DNA of 64,000 nt from Sphingomonas nostoxanthinifaciens (GCF_019930585.1 NZ_CP082839.1:1798001-1862000); one strand, 5' to 3'; shown: positions 38,448 through 48,082, counted from the first letter of the stretch. The notes: generated by a model not told the origin, from the sequence alone. A program made the numbers and translations.

Positions 38448-38476
38448 GCTCGTTTCCTGACGCGGATATAATCACA

Positions 38477-38498
38477 GTGTATTGCATAAACAATACAC
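38477..38498. promoter_or_regulatory. Palindromic operator-like site, GTGTATTG-N6-CAATACAC
   Basis: Two 8-base arms are perfect reverse complements around CATAAA. It lies in the 97-base gap between the divergent membrane protein and flavin reductase genes, 30 bases before the former. The A/T-rich GTGTA...TACAC form recalls sites of YtrA-type GntR repressors. The binding protein is unknown, and none is encoded nearby. Confidence 0.6.
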
Positions 38499-38544
38499 GG
38501 CTGGCCGGGTTGCATGCGTCAATCGCCGTGGGTAGGCGCGGTGC

Positions 38545-39138
38545 ATGGCCGACCCTTATTCTCCCCTGATCCTCGGTCTCGGCGGAACGGCCCGGCCGAA
38601 CTCGACCAGCGAGCGCGCGGCGCGGGCGGCGCTGGCGGCGTGCGAGGCGCTTGGCGCACGGATCGAACTGATCGATGGACCGACACTCGCCCGGCTGCCG
38701 CTGTACGTGCCGGGAGAAACCCAGCGATCCGACGACGAAGCCCGGCTGGTTGCGGCGGCGCGCGCGTGCGACGGCATCATCGTCGTCTCGCCGGGCTATC
38801 ACGGCAGCATTTCGGGGCCGATCAAGAATGCGCTCGATCTGCTGGAGGATCTGGCGCGCGACGGGCGCCCCTATCTCGATGGCTGCGCCTTCGGCACGAT
38901 CGTCACCGCTTATGGCTGGCTGGCGTGCGGCACGACCTTGGTGACGCTCCGCTCGATCGCGCATGCGTTGCGCGCTTGGCCGACGCCATATGGCGTCGCG
39001 CTGAACGCATCGCAGCCTTTGTTCGACGATGAGAATATGTGCCTGGACGACAAGATCGCCCGGCAGATCGAGATTGTGGCAGACCAGGTGGTGAGTTTCG
39101 CTCGTTGGCGGCATGCGGGCGCGGCGCCGCGAGATTGA
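38545..39138 (+). CDS. NADPH-dependent FMN reductase family protein
   Basis: 197 residues with a flavodoxin-like fold. The phosphate-binding loop is LGGTARPNSTSERAARAAL, and the flavin ring contact motif is SPGYHGSISGPIKNALDLLE, typical of the NADPH-dependent FMN reductase/azoreductase group. LPLYVPGETQ fits the same family. It should bind FMN and reduce quinones, flavins or metal ions. The physiological substrate is unknown. It is divergent from the membrane protein gene and followed 59 bases later by the phytochrome gene; a link to the latter is not shown. Confidence 0.88.
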   Translation: MADPYSPLILGLGGTARPNSTSERAARAALAACEALGARIELIDGPTLARLPLYVPGETQRSDDEARLVAAARACDGIIVVSPGYHGSISGPIKNALDLLEDLARDGRPYLDGCAFGTIVTAYGWLACGTTLVTLRSIAHALRAWPTPYGVALNASQPLFDDENMCLDDKIARQIEIVADQVVSFARWRHAGAAPRD

Positions 39139-39197
39139 TCTCTCGTGTATTCCGCCAGCGGGCTTGCACCCCTTCGGGCGTAGCCTAAGTAACCTAT

Positions 39198-41411
39198 GTG
39201 AGCCGCGACGAGCCCGCGGATTGCGTGGAGACGCCAGTGGCATCACGGCATGAGACGATCGACCGGGCGGGTATGCCGCAGACGGGCGCCGATTCTGTCG
39301 ATCTCACGGTCTGCGATCGCGAGCCGATCCATATTCCGGGCTCGATCCAGCCGCATGGTCTGTTGCTGGTGGCCGATGCCGGCAACGGCCGCGTCGTCGC
39401 CGGCGCGGGCGATATCGAAGGGCGGTTGACGCCAGTTTGGCTCGGCCGGCCTTTGTCGGAACTGGTGGCGCAGGATCTCGGCCGCGTCCGCATGCAGCTC
39501 GATGGCGCGATCGGCACCGTCATGCCGCTGGCGGCAGTGCCGGGGCGGCGCGAGGCGTTCGACGCGATCATCCATCGTTCCGAAGCGCATCTGCTGGTCG
39601 AACTCGAGCCGAAGCCAGAAACCGCGATGACGGCGGCGACGTTGCTGGGCCGCCTGGATGCGATCAGCGCGGCGTTCGAGCGGGCGACGGACCTGCAGTC
39701 GCTGTGCGAGCGCGCGGCGGTCGCGTTTCGCGAGATGACCGGCTTCGATCGCGTGATGATCTACCGCTTCCTCGACGACGGCGCCGGCATGGTGATCGCC
39801 GAGGATCGCGATCGGACCTTGGCGTCGTTCCTTCACCACCATTTTCCGGCGAGCGACATTCCGCGACAGGCGCGCGCGCTTTATGTGCGCAATCGCGTGC
39901 GAGTCATTCCGGACGTGACCTACGAGCCTGCTCCGTTGCGCCCGGAGGGCATGGGGCTCGGCATGCTCGACTTCAGCGATGCGGCGTTGCGCAGTGTTTC
40001 GCCCATCCACCTCCAATATCTGCGCAACATGGGCGTGGCGGCATCGGCATCGGTGTCGATCGTGCGCAACGGCGCATTGTGGGGCCTCGTCGCGTGCCAC
40101 AATCATTCGCCGCTGCGCATCGCGCATGAGCAACGCGTGGCTTGCGCGGCGCTCGCCGGCAGTCTTGCCCGCCAGATTCGCGCCAAGGAGGATGGCGAGA
40201 CCTATCGCGAGCGCATCCGGCTGCGGGCGTGCGAGGACGCGGTGATCGGGCGCTTTGCGGACGACATCTCGGTCGATCGCGCGATCGAGGAGACGGCGGA
40301 GGATTTGCGGCGCATGTTCGACGCCGATGGCTTCGCCATCGTTCAGGGCAACCGGCGCACGCAGACCGGCACCTGTCCGCCCGAGCATCTGTTGCCGGCG
40401 CTGGCTGCGGGGATCGCGCCACGTGCCACGGTCGAGCCCTTCGCAACCTTTCACCTGGCGCGCGATTTTCCGGCAGCCGAGGAGTATCGCGAGGCGGCGA
40501 GCGGCCTGCTGGCGATGGCGATCGCGGCCGAACCACCGGCCTTGCTCCTGTGGTTTCGCGCCGAGCAACTGGAGACCGTCAACTGGGCCGGCAATCCGCA
40601 CAAGGATGCGCCCGGGGAAGGCGGCCAGCTGACACCGCGCAGCTCGTTCGAGGCGTGGAAGGAGATGGTGCACGGCCGCGCGCGGCGCTGGACCCGTGGC
40701 GAGCTGGATGCGGCCGTGCGGTTAAGGCGTACGCTCTACGAACTGCGCCAATCGCGCCGGTTGCGCGAACTCAACCGTGAACTGAGCGCCACGATCGCGG
40801 AGAAAGACGCGCTGATCGTGGAGAAGGAGCATCTGCTGCGCGAGGTCAATCATCGCGTGCAGAACAGCCTGCAGCTCGTCCAGGCGTTCCTTGCGCTGCA
40901 GGAGCGTGCCGAGCCCGACGAGCGTCTGCAGGTGCATCTGGCCGAGGCGCAGCGGCGGCTGTCGGCGGTCGCGCTCGTCCACCGGCGGCTCTATCAGGCC
41001 GAGCAGGTCGATACGACGGATCTCGGCCGCTATCTCGAGGATCTGGTCCGCGACATGCTGACGAGCATGGGGCCGGAATGGCAGGACCAAATCTCGCTCG
41101 ACCTCGCACCGATGCTGATTCAGGCAGATCGCGCGGTCAATGTCGGGCTGATCCTGACCGAACTCGTCATCAACGCCAACAAATATGCCTATGGCGGCGG
41201 CAGCGGCCCGATCGAGATCCTGCTGGAACAGCATCGTGGCACGTTCAGGCTGGAGGTCGCGGATTCGGGGCAAGCGCCGCCGCAGCTGCGCACGGGCTTC
41301 GGCACGCGCATGATCGCGGCGATGGTGCAAACGCTGGGGGGCACGGTCGAGCGGGCCGACAATCTGCCCGGCATGCGCGTGATCATCACTGCGCCGGTAG
41401 AGGCACGCTGA
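39198..41411 (+). CDS. bphP: Bacteriophytochrome histidine kinase
   Basis: 737 residues. The photosensory core has an N-terminal PAS with Cys39 in TVCDREPIHIPGSIQPHG as the likely biliverdin attachment site, a GAF domain with FPASDIPRQARALY and PIHLQYLRNMGV, and a PHY domain to about residue 510. The output is a HisKA_2/HWE-type kinase with His552 in LREVNHRVQNSLQLVQAFL and an ATPase domain with ELVINANKYAYGGG and GFGTRMI. The GTG start is weakly supported; an ATG 25 codons later (39273) is an alternative that still keeps the cysteine. A heme oxygenase gene is convergent immediately downstream. Confidence 0.94.
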   Translation: MSRDEPADCVETPVASRHETIDRAGMPQTGADSVDLTVCDREPIHIPGSIQPHGLLLVADAGNGRVVAGAGDIEGRLTPVWLGRPLSELVAQDLGRVRMQLDGAIGTVMPLAAVPGRREAFDAIIHRSEAHLLVELEPKPETAMTAATLLGRLDAISAAFERATDLQSLCERAAVAFREMTGFDRVMIYRFLDDGAGMVIAEDRDRTLASFLHHHFPASDIPRQARALYVRNRVRVIPDVTYEPAPLRPEGMGLGMLDFSDAALRSVSPIHLQYLRNMGVAASASVSIVRNGALWGLVACHNHSPLRIAHEQRVACAALAGSLARQIRAKEDGETYRERIRLRACEDAVIGRFADDISVDRAIEETAEDLRRMFDADGFAIVQGNRRTQTGTCPPEHLLPALAAGIAPRATVEPFATFHLARDFPAAEEYREAASGLLAMAIAAEPPALLLWFRAEQLETVNWAGNPHKDAPGEGGQLTPRSSFEAWKEMVHGRARRWTRGELDAAVRLRRTLYELRQSRRLRELNRELSATIAEKDALIVEKEHLLREVNHRVQNSLQLVQAFLALQERAEPDERLQVHLAEAQRRLSAVALVHRRLYQAEQVDTTDLGRYLEDLVRDMLTSMGPEWQDQISLDLAPMLIQADRAVNVGLILTELVINANKYAYGGGSGPIEILLEQHRGTFRLEVADSGQAPPQLRTGFGTRMIAAMVQTLGGTVERADNLPGMRVIITAPVEAR

Positions 41412-41425
41412 CTTCGCGCGAAGTC
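41410..41425. terminator. 16-bp palindrome between bphP and bphO
   Basis: GACTTCGCGCGAAGTC is a perfect palindrome that begins within the bphP stop codon and lies before the convergent heme oxygenase stop. As RNA it gives a short hairpin on either strand. There is no U-run, so termination is only a suggestion. Confidence 0.35.
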
Positions 41426-41433
41426 GCCAGTGT

Positions 41434-41958
41434 TCAAGCTCCGGCCGGTTCCACGCGGGCGGCCGCCGCATAAAGGCTGAAGGCCGCGCGTGCGCCGGCG
41501 AGCAACGACGCGAACCACGCTTCGCCGGTATAGGCTGCATCGAGTGCCTGGCAGAAAGCGCGCCACGCGCCACGCTCGTGCACGGCCGAAAGATAGGCGC
41601 GCGGCAGTCCGTCCGCGACGCGTGCTGCCAGCATGCCGCCGCCCAGCCGGGAGCCTTCGATGACATAGAGCATGCCCAACCGGCCCGCCGCCTCGGTCGG
41701 AATCGCGACCGAAAGGGGAGCGGGCCATGCTTCGTCCAGCGCGGCGAGATCCGCCCGCAGATCGGGCGTGCGCGGGCGGAACGTCCAGCCCGGCTCGCCT
41801 GGCGTCAGCAACGCCTCGATCGGTGGGAGTGCCCGGGCGTGCGCGCGCAGGAATGCCGCATAGGATCCCGCATCCGCCAGATCGAATGCCCCGAATGCGG
41901 TATCGGTACGGACATGGTCGTCGGCGGTTGCGGCGCGCAGGCGGGCATGGGCGGTCAT
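41434..41958 (-). CDS. bphO: Heme oxygenase, biliverdin-forming
   Basis: 174 residues. The proximal haem ligand is probably His15 in LRAATADDHVRTD. The distal helix has YVIEGSRLGGGMLA, the glycine-rich kink of heme oxygenases. Length is slightly short for the family but both haem-contact helices are present. It would open haem to biliverdin, the chromophore of the phytochrome encoded convergently 22 bases away. In many bacteria bphO and bphP are co-directional; here they face each other, so they must be transcribed separately. Confidence 0.88.
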   Translation of the reverse strand: MTAHARLRAATADDHVRTDTAFGAFDLADAGSYAAFLRAHARALPPIEALLTPGEPGWTFRPRTPDLRADLAALDEAWPAPLSVAIPTEAAGRLGMLYVIEGSRLGGGMLAARVADGLPRAYLSAVHERGAWRAFCQALDAAYTGEAWFASLLAGARAAFSLYAAAARVEPAGA

Positions 41959-41977
41959 CCGGCCCGCGTGCCGCGCT

Positions 41978-42190
41978 TCAGCGGCCGCGTCCAGTCTCCT
42001 CCTGAAGCGCGTCGATCCGCTTCGAGGCCTCTGCTTTGGTAAGCTCGTCGGGGAACGGCTCGTGTGCCTCTTCGCTCAGCGTCTTGAGGTAGGAGGCTTG
42101 CGCACCCGTCATCGGTTCGCCGCCGGTGGTCCAGTCGTCCGGATCCTTTTCGGCATTGGATGCGGGATGGGTCTTGGGGTTGTCGGACAT
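41978..42190 (-). CDS. DUF3072 family small protein
   Basis: 70 residues. The conserved core is DPDDWTTGGEPMTGAQASYLKTLSEEA followed by LTKAEASKRIDALQEETGR, which defines this small family of unknown function found in many soil alphaproteobacteria. The ATG at 42190 has a very strong AAAGGAG eight bases upstream, which decides it over an ATG at 42247. It lies 19 bases before the heme oxygenase gene on the same strand, so the two may share a transcript. Confidence 0.88.
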   Translation of the reverse strand: MSDNPKTHPASNAEKDPDDWTTGGEPMTGAQASYLKTLSEEAHEPFPDELTKAEASKRIDALQEETGRGR

Positions 42191-42372
42191 CGTAACGCTC
42201 CTTTCCCGGCCCAACGCCCCTCGTTCACTTTGTGTTCCAAAGGGCATTGCGTGGGTGGCGTGTTGCGGGCGTGTTCAGCGCGTGCTAATCGCGCGCCGCT
42301 GCCGCCGGACGTGGAGGCCGGGCGAGAATAGAGCAGCCTCCTACCCTCAGCAGCATCAGGAACAGCGTTTCG

Positions 42373-44307
42373 ATGGCCACCAGCGGCCTTGTCGTCAATG
42401 AGAGTGCCGACCCGCTCGAACCCGCTCCGGGTGCCGAAGCGCACGGCCACGGCAAGAACACGACCACCCGGCTGGCGGTCGGTGCCATCGGCGTGGTGTT
42501 CGGCGATATCGGCACGAGCCCGCTTTATTCGCTGAAGGAGGTGTTCGTCGGTCACCATCCGCTCGCGGTGGACCGGCTGCATCTGTTCGGCGTGCTCAGC
42601 CTGATCTTCTGGACGCTCGTCCTGGTCGTCTCGATCAAATATGTCGTCCTCATCATGCGCGCGGACAATAAGGGCGAGGGCGGGAGCCTCGCTCTGCTCG
42701 CGCTCATCACGCGGATGAGCGGCAGCAAGCGCTGGACCGGGCCGCTCGTGATGCTGGCGGTGCTGGCGACCGCTTTGTTCTTCGGCGACTGCATCATCAC
42801 GCCCGCCATCTCGGTGCTGTCGGCGGTCGAGGGCCTGACCTCGGTCGAGCCGGGCTTCGCCCCGCTCGTGCTGCCGATCGCGATCGTGATCCTGATCGGC
42901 CTGTTCCTGTTCCAGTCGCGCGGCACCGATGCGGTCGGCAAGCTATTCGGCCCGCTGATGGCCCTCTATTTTGTATGCGTCGCCGCTCTGGGTGCGTGGC
43001 ATATCTTCGATCATCCCGACATCCTGCTGGCGCTCAACCCGCTGTGGGCCGCGCGCTTCTTCGCCGACGACTTCCGGCTGGCCTTCCTGGCGCTGGGCTC
43101 GGTCGTGCTAGCGGTGACCGGGGCGGAGGCGCTCTATGCCGACATGGGCCATTTCGGGCGGCGGCCAATCAGCCTCGCCTGGGTGTGGATCGTGTTTCCG
43201 GCGCTGATGCTCAACTATCTCGGTCAGTCGGCCTTCCTGCTCGGCCATCCGGGCGCGGCCAACGATCCTTTTTTCCTGATGGCGCCCGAGCGGCTGCGCC
43301 TGCCGCTCGTCATCCTCGCGACCTGCGCCACGGTCATCGCCAGCCAGGCGGTCATCACCGGCGCTTATTCGGTGGTGCAGCAGGGCGTGCAGCTCGGCCT
43401 GATGCCGCGCCTGCGCATCGAGCATACCAGCGCGTCGGCGGCCGGGCAGATCTACGTCCCACTCATCAACTGGTTGCTGATGGTGTTGGTGATCCTGCTG
43501 GTGCTGGGCTTCCGCAACTCGACCAACCTCGCGGCCGCATACGGCATCGCGGTGACCGGCACGATGTTCATCACGTCGTGCATGCTGGTGGTGCTGACGC
43601 GCAGCGTGTGGAAATGGCCGATCTGGGCCACCGCCAGCATCGGCGCATTGTTCATGCTGGTCGACGGCGCCTATTTCGCCTCGAACCTCACCAAGATCCC
43701 TGATGGCGGCTGGTTCCCGCTGCTGATCGGCATCATCGCCTTCACGTTGCTCACCACCTGGGCGCGCGGACGCCAGCTGATGATCGCGCGGATGCAGGAG
43801 GCGGCGATGCCGGTGCAGGTGTTCGTGCGCTCCGCCGTCAATTCGGCGACGCGCGTGCCCGGCACCGCGGTGTTCATGACCTCGACCACCGGCGGCGTGC
43901 CGCACGCGCTGCTCCACAACCTCAAACACAACAAGGTGCTGCACGAGCGGGTGGTGCTCCTGACGGTGAAGATCGAGGACGTCCCATACGTCCGCAACGT
44001 CAAGCGGGTCGAATCCGAGGATCTGGGGCAGGGTTTCTACCGCTTCATCCTGCATTACGGCTTCATGGAGGATGCCGACGTGCCTGCCGCGCTGGCGCGC
44101 ACCACCGAGTGCGGGCCGCAGTTCAAGATGATGGACACCAGCTTCTTCCTCGCCCGCCAGACGCTGATCGCATCGTCGCGGCCGGGCATGGCGATCTGGC
44201 GCGAGAAACTGTTCGCGTGGATGCTGCGCAACGCCGAAAGCGCGATGGAATTCTTCCGCCTGCCGCACAATCGCGTGGTCGAGCTCGGCAGCCAGGTCGA
44301 GATCTGA
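42373..44307 (+). CDS. kup: Kup-type low-affinity potassium uptake protein
   Basis: 644 residues of the KUP/HAK/KT family, proton-coupled K+ uptake at the inner membrane. The first helix holds [22 protein letters not shown], the family signature, followed by [16 protein letters not shown] and [20 protein letters not shown]. About twelve membrane helices are followed by a cytoplasmic C-terminal domain of roughly 190 residues (from [22 protein letters not shown]). No truncation. The 182-base region upstream, shared with the DUF3072 gene, shows no motif I can name. Confidence 0.97.
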   Translation: MATSGLVVNESADPLEPAPGAEAHGHGKNTTTRLAVGAIGVVFGDIGTSPLYSLKEVFVGHHPLAVDRLHLFGVLSLIFWTLVLVVSIKYVVLIMRADNKGEGGSLALLALITRMSGSKRWTGPLVMLAVLATALFFGDCIITPAISVLSAVEGLTSVEPGFAPLVLPIAIVILIGLFLFQSRGTDAVGKLFGPLMALYFVCVAALGAWHIFDHPDILLALNPLWAARFFADDFRLAFLALGSVVLAVTGAEALYADMGHFGRRPISLAWVWIVFPALMLNYLGQSAFLLGHPGAANDPFFLMAPERLRLPLVILATCATVIASQAVITGAYSVVQQGVQLGLMPRLRIEHTSASAAGQIYVPLINWLLMVLVILLVLGFRNSTNLAAAYGIAVTGTMFITSCMLVVLTRSVWKWPIWATASIGALFMLVDGAYFASNLTKIPDGGWFPLLIGIIAFTLLTTWARGRQLMIARMQEAAMPVQVFVRSAVNSATRVPGTAVFMTSTTGGVPHALLHNLKHNKVLHERVVLLTVKIEDVPYVRNVKRVESEDLGQGFYRFILHYGFMEDADVPAALARTTECGPQFKMMDTSFFLARQTLIASSRPGMAIWREKLFAWMLRNAESAMEFFRLPHNRVVELGSQVEI

Positions 44308-44439
44308 GGGCGGTGCGGCGGGCGTTTCGTGCGCCCAAGCTAATCTAGCCGCCGCTCAAGCGAGCGATGGTTGCACGTGCTGGCCTTGCTGCCTAAGTGC
44401 TCGCTCTTCCCATCACAGCCGAAAGCCCGTCCCCAAGCC

Positions 44440-45258
44440 ATGACTGCCGCCCACGCCGTCCTCGCCTCGCTCGAACCGTCCGCGAGCCTGTCGGTCGAGA
44501 AGGTCTTGTCGGTCCATCATTGGGACGAGCATCTGTTCAGCTTCACCATCTCGCGGCCGGCGAGCTTCCGCTTCCGCTCTGGCGAGTTCGTGATGATCGG
44601 GCTGCAGGGCGACAACGGCAAGCCGCTGCTGCGCGCTTATTCGGTCGCGTCCCCGGCCTATGCCGAAGAACTTGAATTCCTGTCGATCAAGGTGCCCGAC
44701 GGCCCGCTGACGTCGAAGCTGCAGCAGATCAAGGAAGGCGACGACATCTATCTCGGCCGCAAGCCGACCGGCACGCTCGTGACGGATGCGCTCAAGCCGG
44801 GGCGGCGGCTGTTCCTGCTCGGCACCGGCACCGGCCTCGCGCCGTGGATGTCGATCATCCGCGATCCCGACGTGTACGACCTGTTCGATCAGGTCGTCGT
44901 GGTCCATTCGGTGCGCAAGGTGAGCGATCTGGCCTATCGCGACCTGCTCGAGAGCAAGCTGGCCGACGATCCGCTCGTCGCCGACATGGCCGCCGCGCAG
45001 CTCAATTACGTGCCGACCGTCACACGCGAGCCGTTCCACACCACCGATCGGATCACCGTGCTGATCGAGGACGGGCGCCTGTTCGCCGGCTCGGCCGCCG
45101 AGCCGCCGCGCTTCGATCCCGAGCATGATCGCGTGATGCTGTGCGGCAGCATGGCGATGATCAAGGAAACCGCCGAGCATCTCGAGGCGAAGGGCTTCAC
45201 CGAAGGCTCTAACGCCCACCCCGGCGACTATGTGATCGAGCGCGCCTTCGTCGGCTGA
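44440..45258 (+). CDS. fpr: Ferredoxin--NADP reductase
   Basis: 272 residues of the bacterial FPR type. The FAD-binding motif is RAYSVASPAYAEELEF, the NADP-binding region has FLLGTGTGLAPWMSII, and the C-terminus is the family ending GDYVIERAFVG. It exchanges electrons between NADPH and ferredoxin or flavodoxin and is often part of oxidative stress and Fe-S responses. The ATG at 44440 matches the family N-terminus. Earlier in-frame codons lack conservation. Confidence 0.95.
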   Translation: MTAAHAVLASLEPSASLSVEKVLSVHHWDEHLFSFTISRPASFRFRSGEFVMIGLQGDNGKPLLRAYSVASPAYAEELEFLSIKVPDGPLTSKLQQIKEGDDIYLGRKPTGTLVTDALKPGRRLFLLGTGTGLAPWMSIIRDPDVYDLFDQVVVVHSVRKVSDLAYRDLLESKLADDPLVADMAAAQLNYVPTVTREPFHTTDRITVLIEDGRLFAGSAAEPPRFDPEHDRVMLCGSMAMIKETAEHLEAKGFTEGSNAHPGDYVIERAFVG

Positions 45259-45276
45259 GCGCGCGGCCGCGGCCGG

Positions 45277-45549
45277 TTATTCGGCCGTGGTCGGATCGAT
45301 CGTCGCGCGGACCTCGGCGATGCTGTTGGCGGGAAAGCCGGCGGTGGTGGCATGTTCGCGCAGCAAGTCTTCGCTCGGCGCGCGATAGATGCAATAGATC
45401 TTGTCGTCGGTCACGTAGCTGTGAACCCACTGTATTTCCGGGCCGAGCTGGCGCAGCACGCTGCATGAGGTCTGCGACGCTCCCTTAAGATCGTCGGCCC
45501 CGAGCTTGCCCACGCCCGGCATGTCGCGCTCGATGACGAATTGCGGCAT
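45277..45549 (-). CDS. DUF4242 family protein
   Basis: 90 residues, a small ferredoxin-like alpha/beta fold family. The core FVIERDMPGVGKL, SVLRQLGPEIQWVHSYVTDDKIYCIYRAPSEDLLREHATTAG is typical; a nickel-binding Streptomyces member is known, but metal binding here is unproven. No signal peptide. It is convergent with fpr and 69 bases upstream of the nudC stop side; no operon partner is apparent. Confidence 0.85.
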   Translation of the reverse strand: MPQFVIERDMPGVGKLGADDLKGASQTSCSVLRQLGPEIQWVHSYVTDDKIYCIYRAPSEDLLREHATTAGFPANSIAEVRATIDPTTAE

Positions 45550-45618
45550 TGGATCCTCCCTCCGTTGCTCTCGCGATACTGCGCTTTGTCGAGCAGGGAG
45601 TCCAGAATAGCGGGCGCT

Positions 45619-46503
45619 CTACTCGCCCTCGTTCAGCCAGCGCCGGAACAATGTGTGGGCGATCGCATAGGGCGGCGGCGGCAGGAACGGCGCGTCGTCG
45701 GCCCCGGCCAGCGCGGCGGCCACCGCATCGCGCCCGACCCAGCGGGCATCCTCCAGTTCCTGCCGGTCGATCGCGAGCGCGTCGTCGTCGACCATCGCCA
45801 CGCAGGCGATCATCAACTGCGACGGGAACGGCCACGGCTGGCTGGCGAGATAGCGCACGTCGCGCGCGACCACGCCCGCTTCCTCGCCCAATTCGCGGGC
45901 GACCGCTTCCTCGATCGACTCGCCGACCTCGACGAAGCCGGCCAGCGCCGAATACCGGCCGGGCGGGAAGCTCGGCTGGCGGCCCACCAGCACGCGCGCC
46001 GCCGCGCCGACGCTATGCTGGGCGAGCATGATGACGACCGGATCGGTGCGCGGGAAATGTTCGGTCCCGCAATTCGGGCAGAGCCGTCCCCAGCCCGCGC
46101 GCGACAGATGCGAGGCGTGGCCGCAGAAGGCGCAGAAACGATGGCGCGCATGCCAGTCGATCAGGCTGCGCGCGGCGGCATAGGTCGCGGCCTCGCCATC
46201 GGGCAGGGTGGCGAGCAATGTCATCAGCGGCGGCGTGCGCCGTGCGGGCTCCGAGCCCGGCGCGACATGCGCGAAGCGCGGCACGCCGTCGACCAGCCCC
46301 AGCATCACCAGCTCTTCGGGCGGCAGCGACGGCAATGGCTGCCAGCCGAGCATGCCGCAGGCTACGATCGGCGCATGATCTTCGGCCAGGTCGAGCAGCA
46401 ATGCGCGCGGATCGGCGACGTGGCATGCCAGCGTCGCCGCATCGTGACGCGGCGCCTCCAGCCGCACCAACGGCGATCCGGTGAAGCCGGGCGCGCCGCT
46501 CAT
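45619..46503 (-). CDS. nudC: NADH pyrophosphatase / RNA decapping NUDIX hydrolase
   Basis: 294 residues. The order is an N-terminal NudC-like domain, a zinc ribbon with Cys124, Cys127, Cys142 and Cys145 (CAFCG, CPNCG), and the NUDIX box GFVEVGESIEEAVARELGEEAGV (residues 189-211) with all catalytic glutamates. It hydrolyses NAD(H) to AMP and NMN(H) and can remove NAD caps from RNA. The start overlaps the mutY stop by four bases (ATGA), so the two are co-transcribed. Longer in-frame extensions run inside mutY and were not used. Confidence 0.94.
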   Translation of the reverse strand: MSGAPGFTGSPLVRLEAPRHDAATLACHVADPRALLLDLAEDHAPIVACGMLGWQPLPSLPPEELVMLGLVDGVPRFAHVAPGSEPARRTPPLMTLLATLPDGEAATYAAARSLIDWHARHRFCAFCGHASHLSRAGWGRLCPNCGTEHFPRTDPVVIMLAQHSVGAAARVLVGRQPSFPPGRYSALAGFVEVGESIEEAVARELGEEAGVVARDVRYLASQPWPFPSQLMIACVAMVDDDALAIDRQELEDARWVGRDAVAAALAGADDAPFLPPPPYAIAHTLFRRWLNEGE

Positions 46504-47537
46504 GCCGCCACCATCGCCGCGCGGCCGATCGCGGCGGCGCGCGCGAACAGGGTGGGCAGGCCGGCATCCTCGATCGCGTCGATCGGCCACCATTCGCCGT
46601 CGGCATCGGCACCGTGCGCGGCGACCACGCGATAATCGAGCGCGAAATGGGTGAAGACGTGGCGGCCCCCGCCGACCTCCCGCCAGTCGGCGGCGGCGGG
46701 TGCGTCGGCAAGGCCGGGCGGCTCGGCGAGCCACGGGCCGGTCGGCAGCGCGCGCATGCCGCCGAGCAGGCCGCTCGACGGCCGTCGCACCAGCAATACT
46801 CGGTCGTTCCGCTCGAGCCAGAACATCGTCCCCTGCCGCACCGGCCGAGCCGTCTTCGCCGCCTTGCGCGGATAGGTTTCGGGCGCGCCGCCGGCGCGCG
46901 CGGCGCACTCGCCGATCAGCGGGCAGACACCGCAGGCGGGCGAGCGGGGCGTACAGATCGTGGCGCCCAGATCCATCATCGCCTGCGCGAAGTCGCCGGT
47001 CCGGGCGGTCGGCGTGATGCGGTCGGCGAGGCGTGCAATTTCAGGGCGGGCGGCGGGCAGCGGCGTCTCGACCGCGAACAGTCGCGACACGACCCGCTCG
47101 ACATTGCCGTCGATCACCACCGCGCGCCGCCCGAACGCGATCGCCGCCACTGCCGCCGCCGTATAGGCGCCGATGCCGGGCAGCGCGCGCAGGCCGGTCT
47201 CCTCGTCGGGGAAGGCGCCGCCCGCCGCCGCTACCGCTCGGGCGCAGGCGAGCAGATTGCGAGCGCGTGCATAATAGCCGAGCCCCGCCCACGCGGCCAT
47301 CACATCGGCATCGTCGGCCGCGGCCAGCGCGTCGATCGTCGGCCAGCGCCGCAGGAAAGCTTGGAAATACGGCGTCACTGCCGCCACCGTCGTCTGTTGC
47401 AACATGATCTCCGAAAGCCACACGGCATAGGGATCGGCGGTGCTGCCCGGCGCCGCGCGCCACGGCAAAGTGCGGGCGTGCCGATCATACCAGGCGAGCA
47501 GGATTGCGGCGGCGCCTGCGCCGCTATCGACGGACAT
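46500..47537 (-). CDS. mutY: Adenine DNA glycosylase MutY
   Basis: 345 residues. It removes adenine opposite 8-oxoguanine. Catalytic Glu43 is in SEIMLQQTTVAAV, the helix-hairpin-helix is LPGIGAYTAAAV, and Asp143 is in VVIDGNVERV. The iron-sulfur cluster ligands are Cys195, Cys202, Cys205 and Cys211, spaced 6-2-5 as in MutY. The C-terminal NUDIX-like domain for 8-oxoG recognition starts near residue 230. It is divergent from the DciA-like gene with 26 bases between starts and overlaps nudC. Confidence 0.96.
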   Translation of the reverse strand: MSVDSGAGAAAILLAWYDRHARTLPWRAAPGSTADPYAVWLSEIMLQQTTVAAVTPYFQAFLRRWPTIDALAAADDADVMAAWAGLGYYARARNLLACARAVAAAGGAFPDEETGLRALPGIGAYTAAAVAAIAFGRRAVVIDGNVERVVSRLFAVETPLPAARPEIARLADRITPTARTGDFAQAMMDLGATICTPRSPACGVCPLIGECAARAGGAPETYPRKAAKTARPVRQGTMFWLERNDRVLLVRRPSSGLLGGMRALPTGPWLAEPPGLADAPAAADWREVGGGRHVFTHFALDYRVVAAHGADADGEWWPIDAIEDAGLPTLFARAAAIGRAAMVAA

Positions 47538-47563
47538 GCCCGCCCTATGGCATGGGCAAGCGG

Positions 47564-48082
47564 ATGACGGAACGAAAGAGTCGGGCTCCCGAGCCACCGC
47601 GCGGTCGCGGCCCTCGCGCGATCGCGGATATGCTGCCGCAGGTGGGGGGCGCGGCCTTCCGTCGCTTCGGTTTCGTCCAGTCGGCGGTGGTGAGCCGTTG
47701 GGCCGAGATCGTCGGCGAACGCTATGCCGACGTGTCCGCGCCCGAATCGATCCGCTTCCCGGCGGGCAAGAAGAGCGGGGGCACGCTGTCACTCGCGGTC
47801 GCCGCCGCACACGGGCCGATGATGCAGCATGTCGGCCCGGCGATCGTCGAGCGGGTCAATCGCTTCTTCGGCTATCCGGCGGTGGCCAAGGTGGTGATCC
47901 GCCAAGGTACGATGTCGCCGCCCGCACCGCGCCGCGCGCCGCCGTCGCTCCGCCCGCTGCCGGCGGCGCTGGGCGATTCGCTGCGCGATGTCGCCGATCC
48001 CGAGCTGCGCGAATGCCTCGGCGCGCTGGCGAACGCGCTGGCCGCCAGCACCGAAATTCCTGTAATGGGGAAGGTCCGTTGA
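47564..48082 (+). CDS. DciA-like protein (DUF721)
   Basis: 172 residues. The DUF721 core is FRRFGFVQSAVVSRWAEIVGERYADVSAPESIRF, then LSLAVAAAHGPMMQHVGPAIVERVNRFFG, the KH-like fold described for DciA, the ancestral loader of the DnaB helicase. Proline/arginine-rich linkers flank it. The start is uncertain: 47564 is used, with an ATG at 47552 also possible. The stop overlaps the next gene start (TGATG). A role in replication is inferred from the family. Confidence 0.8.
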   Translation: MTERKSRAPEPPRGRGPRAIADMLPQVGGAAFRRFGFVQSAVVSRWAEIVGERYADVSAPESIRFPAGKKSGGTLSLAVAAAHGPMMQHVGPAIVERVNRFFGYPAVAKVVIRQGTMSPPAPRRAPPSLRPLPAALGDSLRDVADPELRECLGALANALAASTEIPVMGKVR

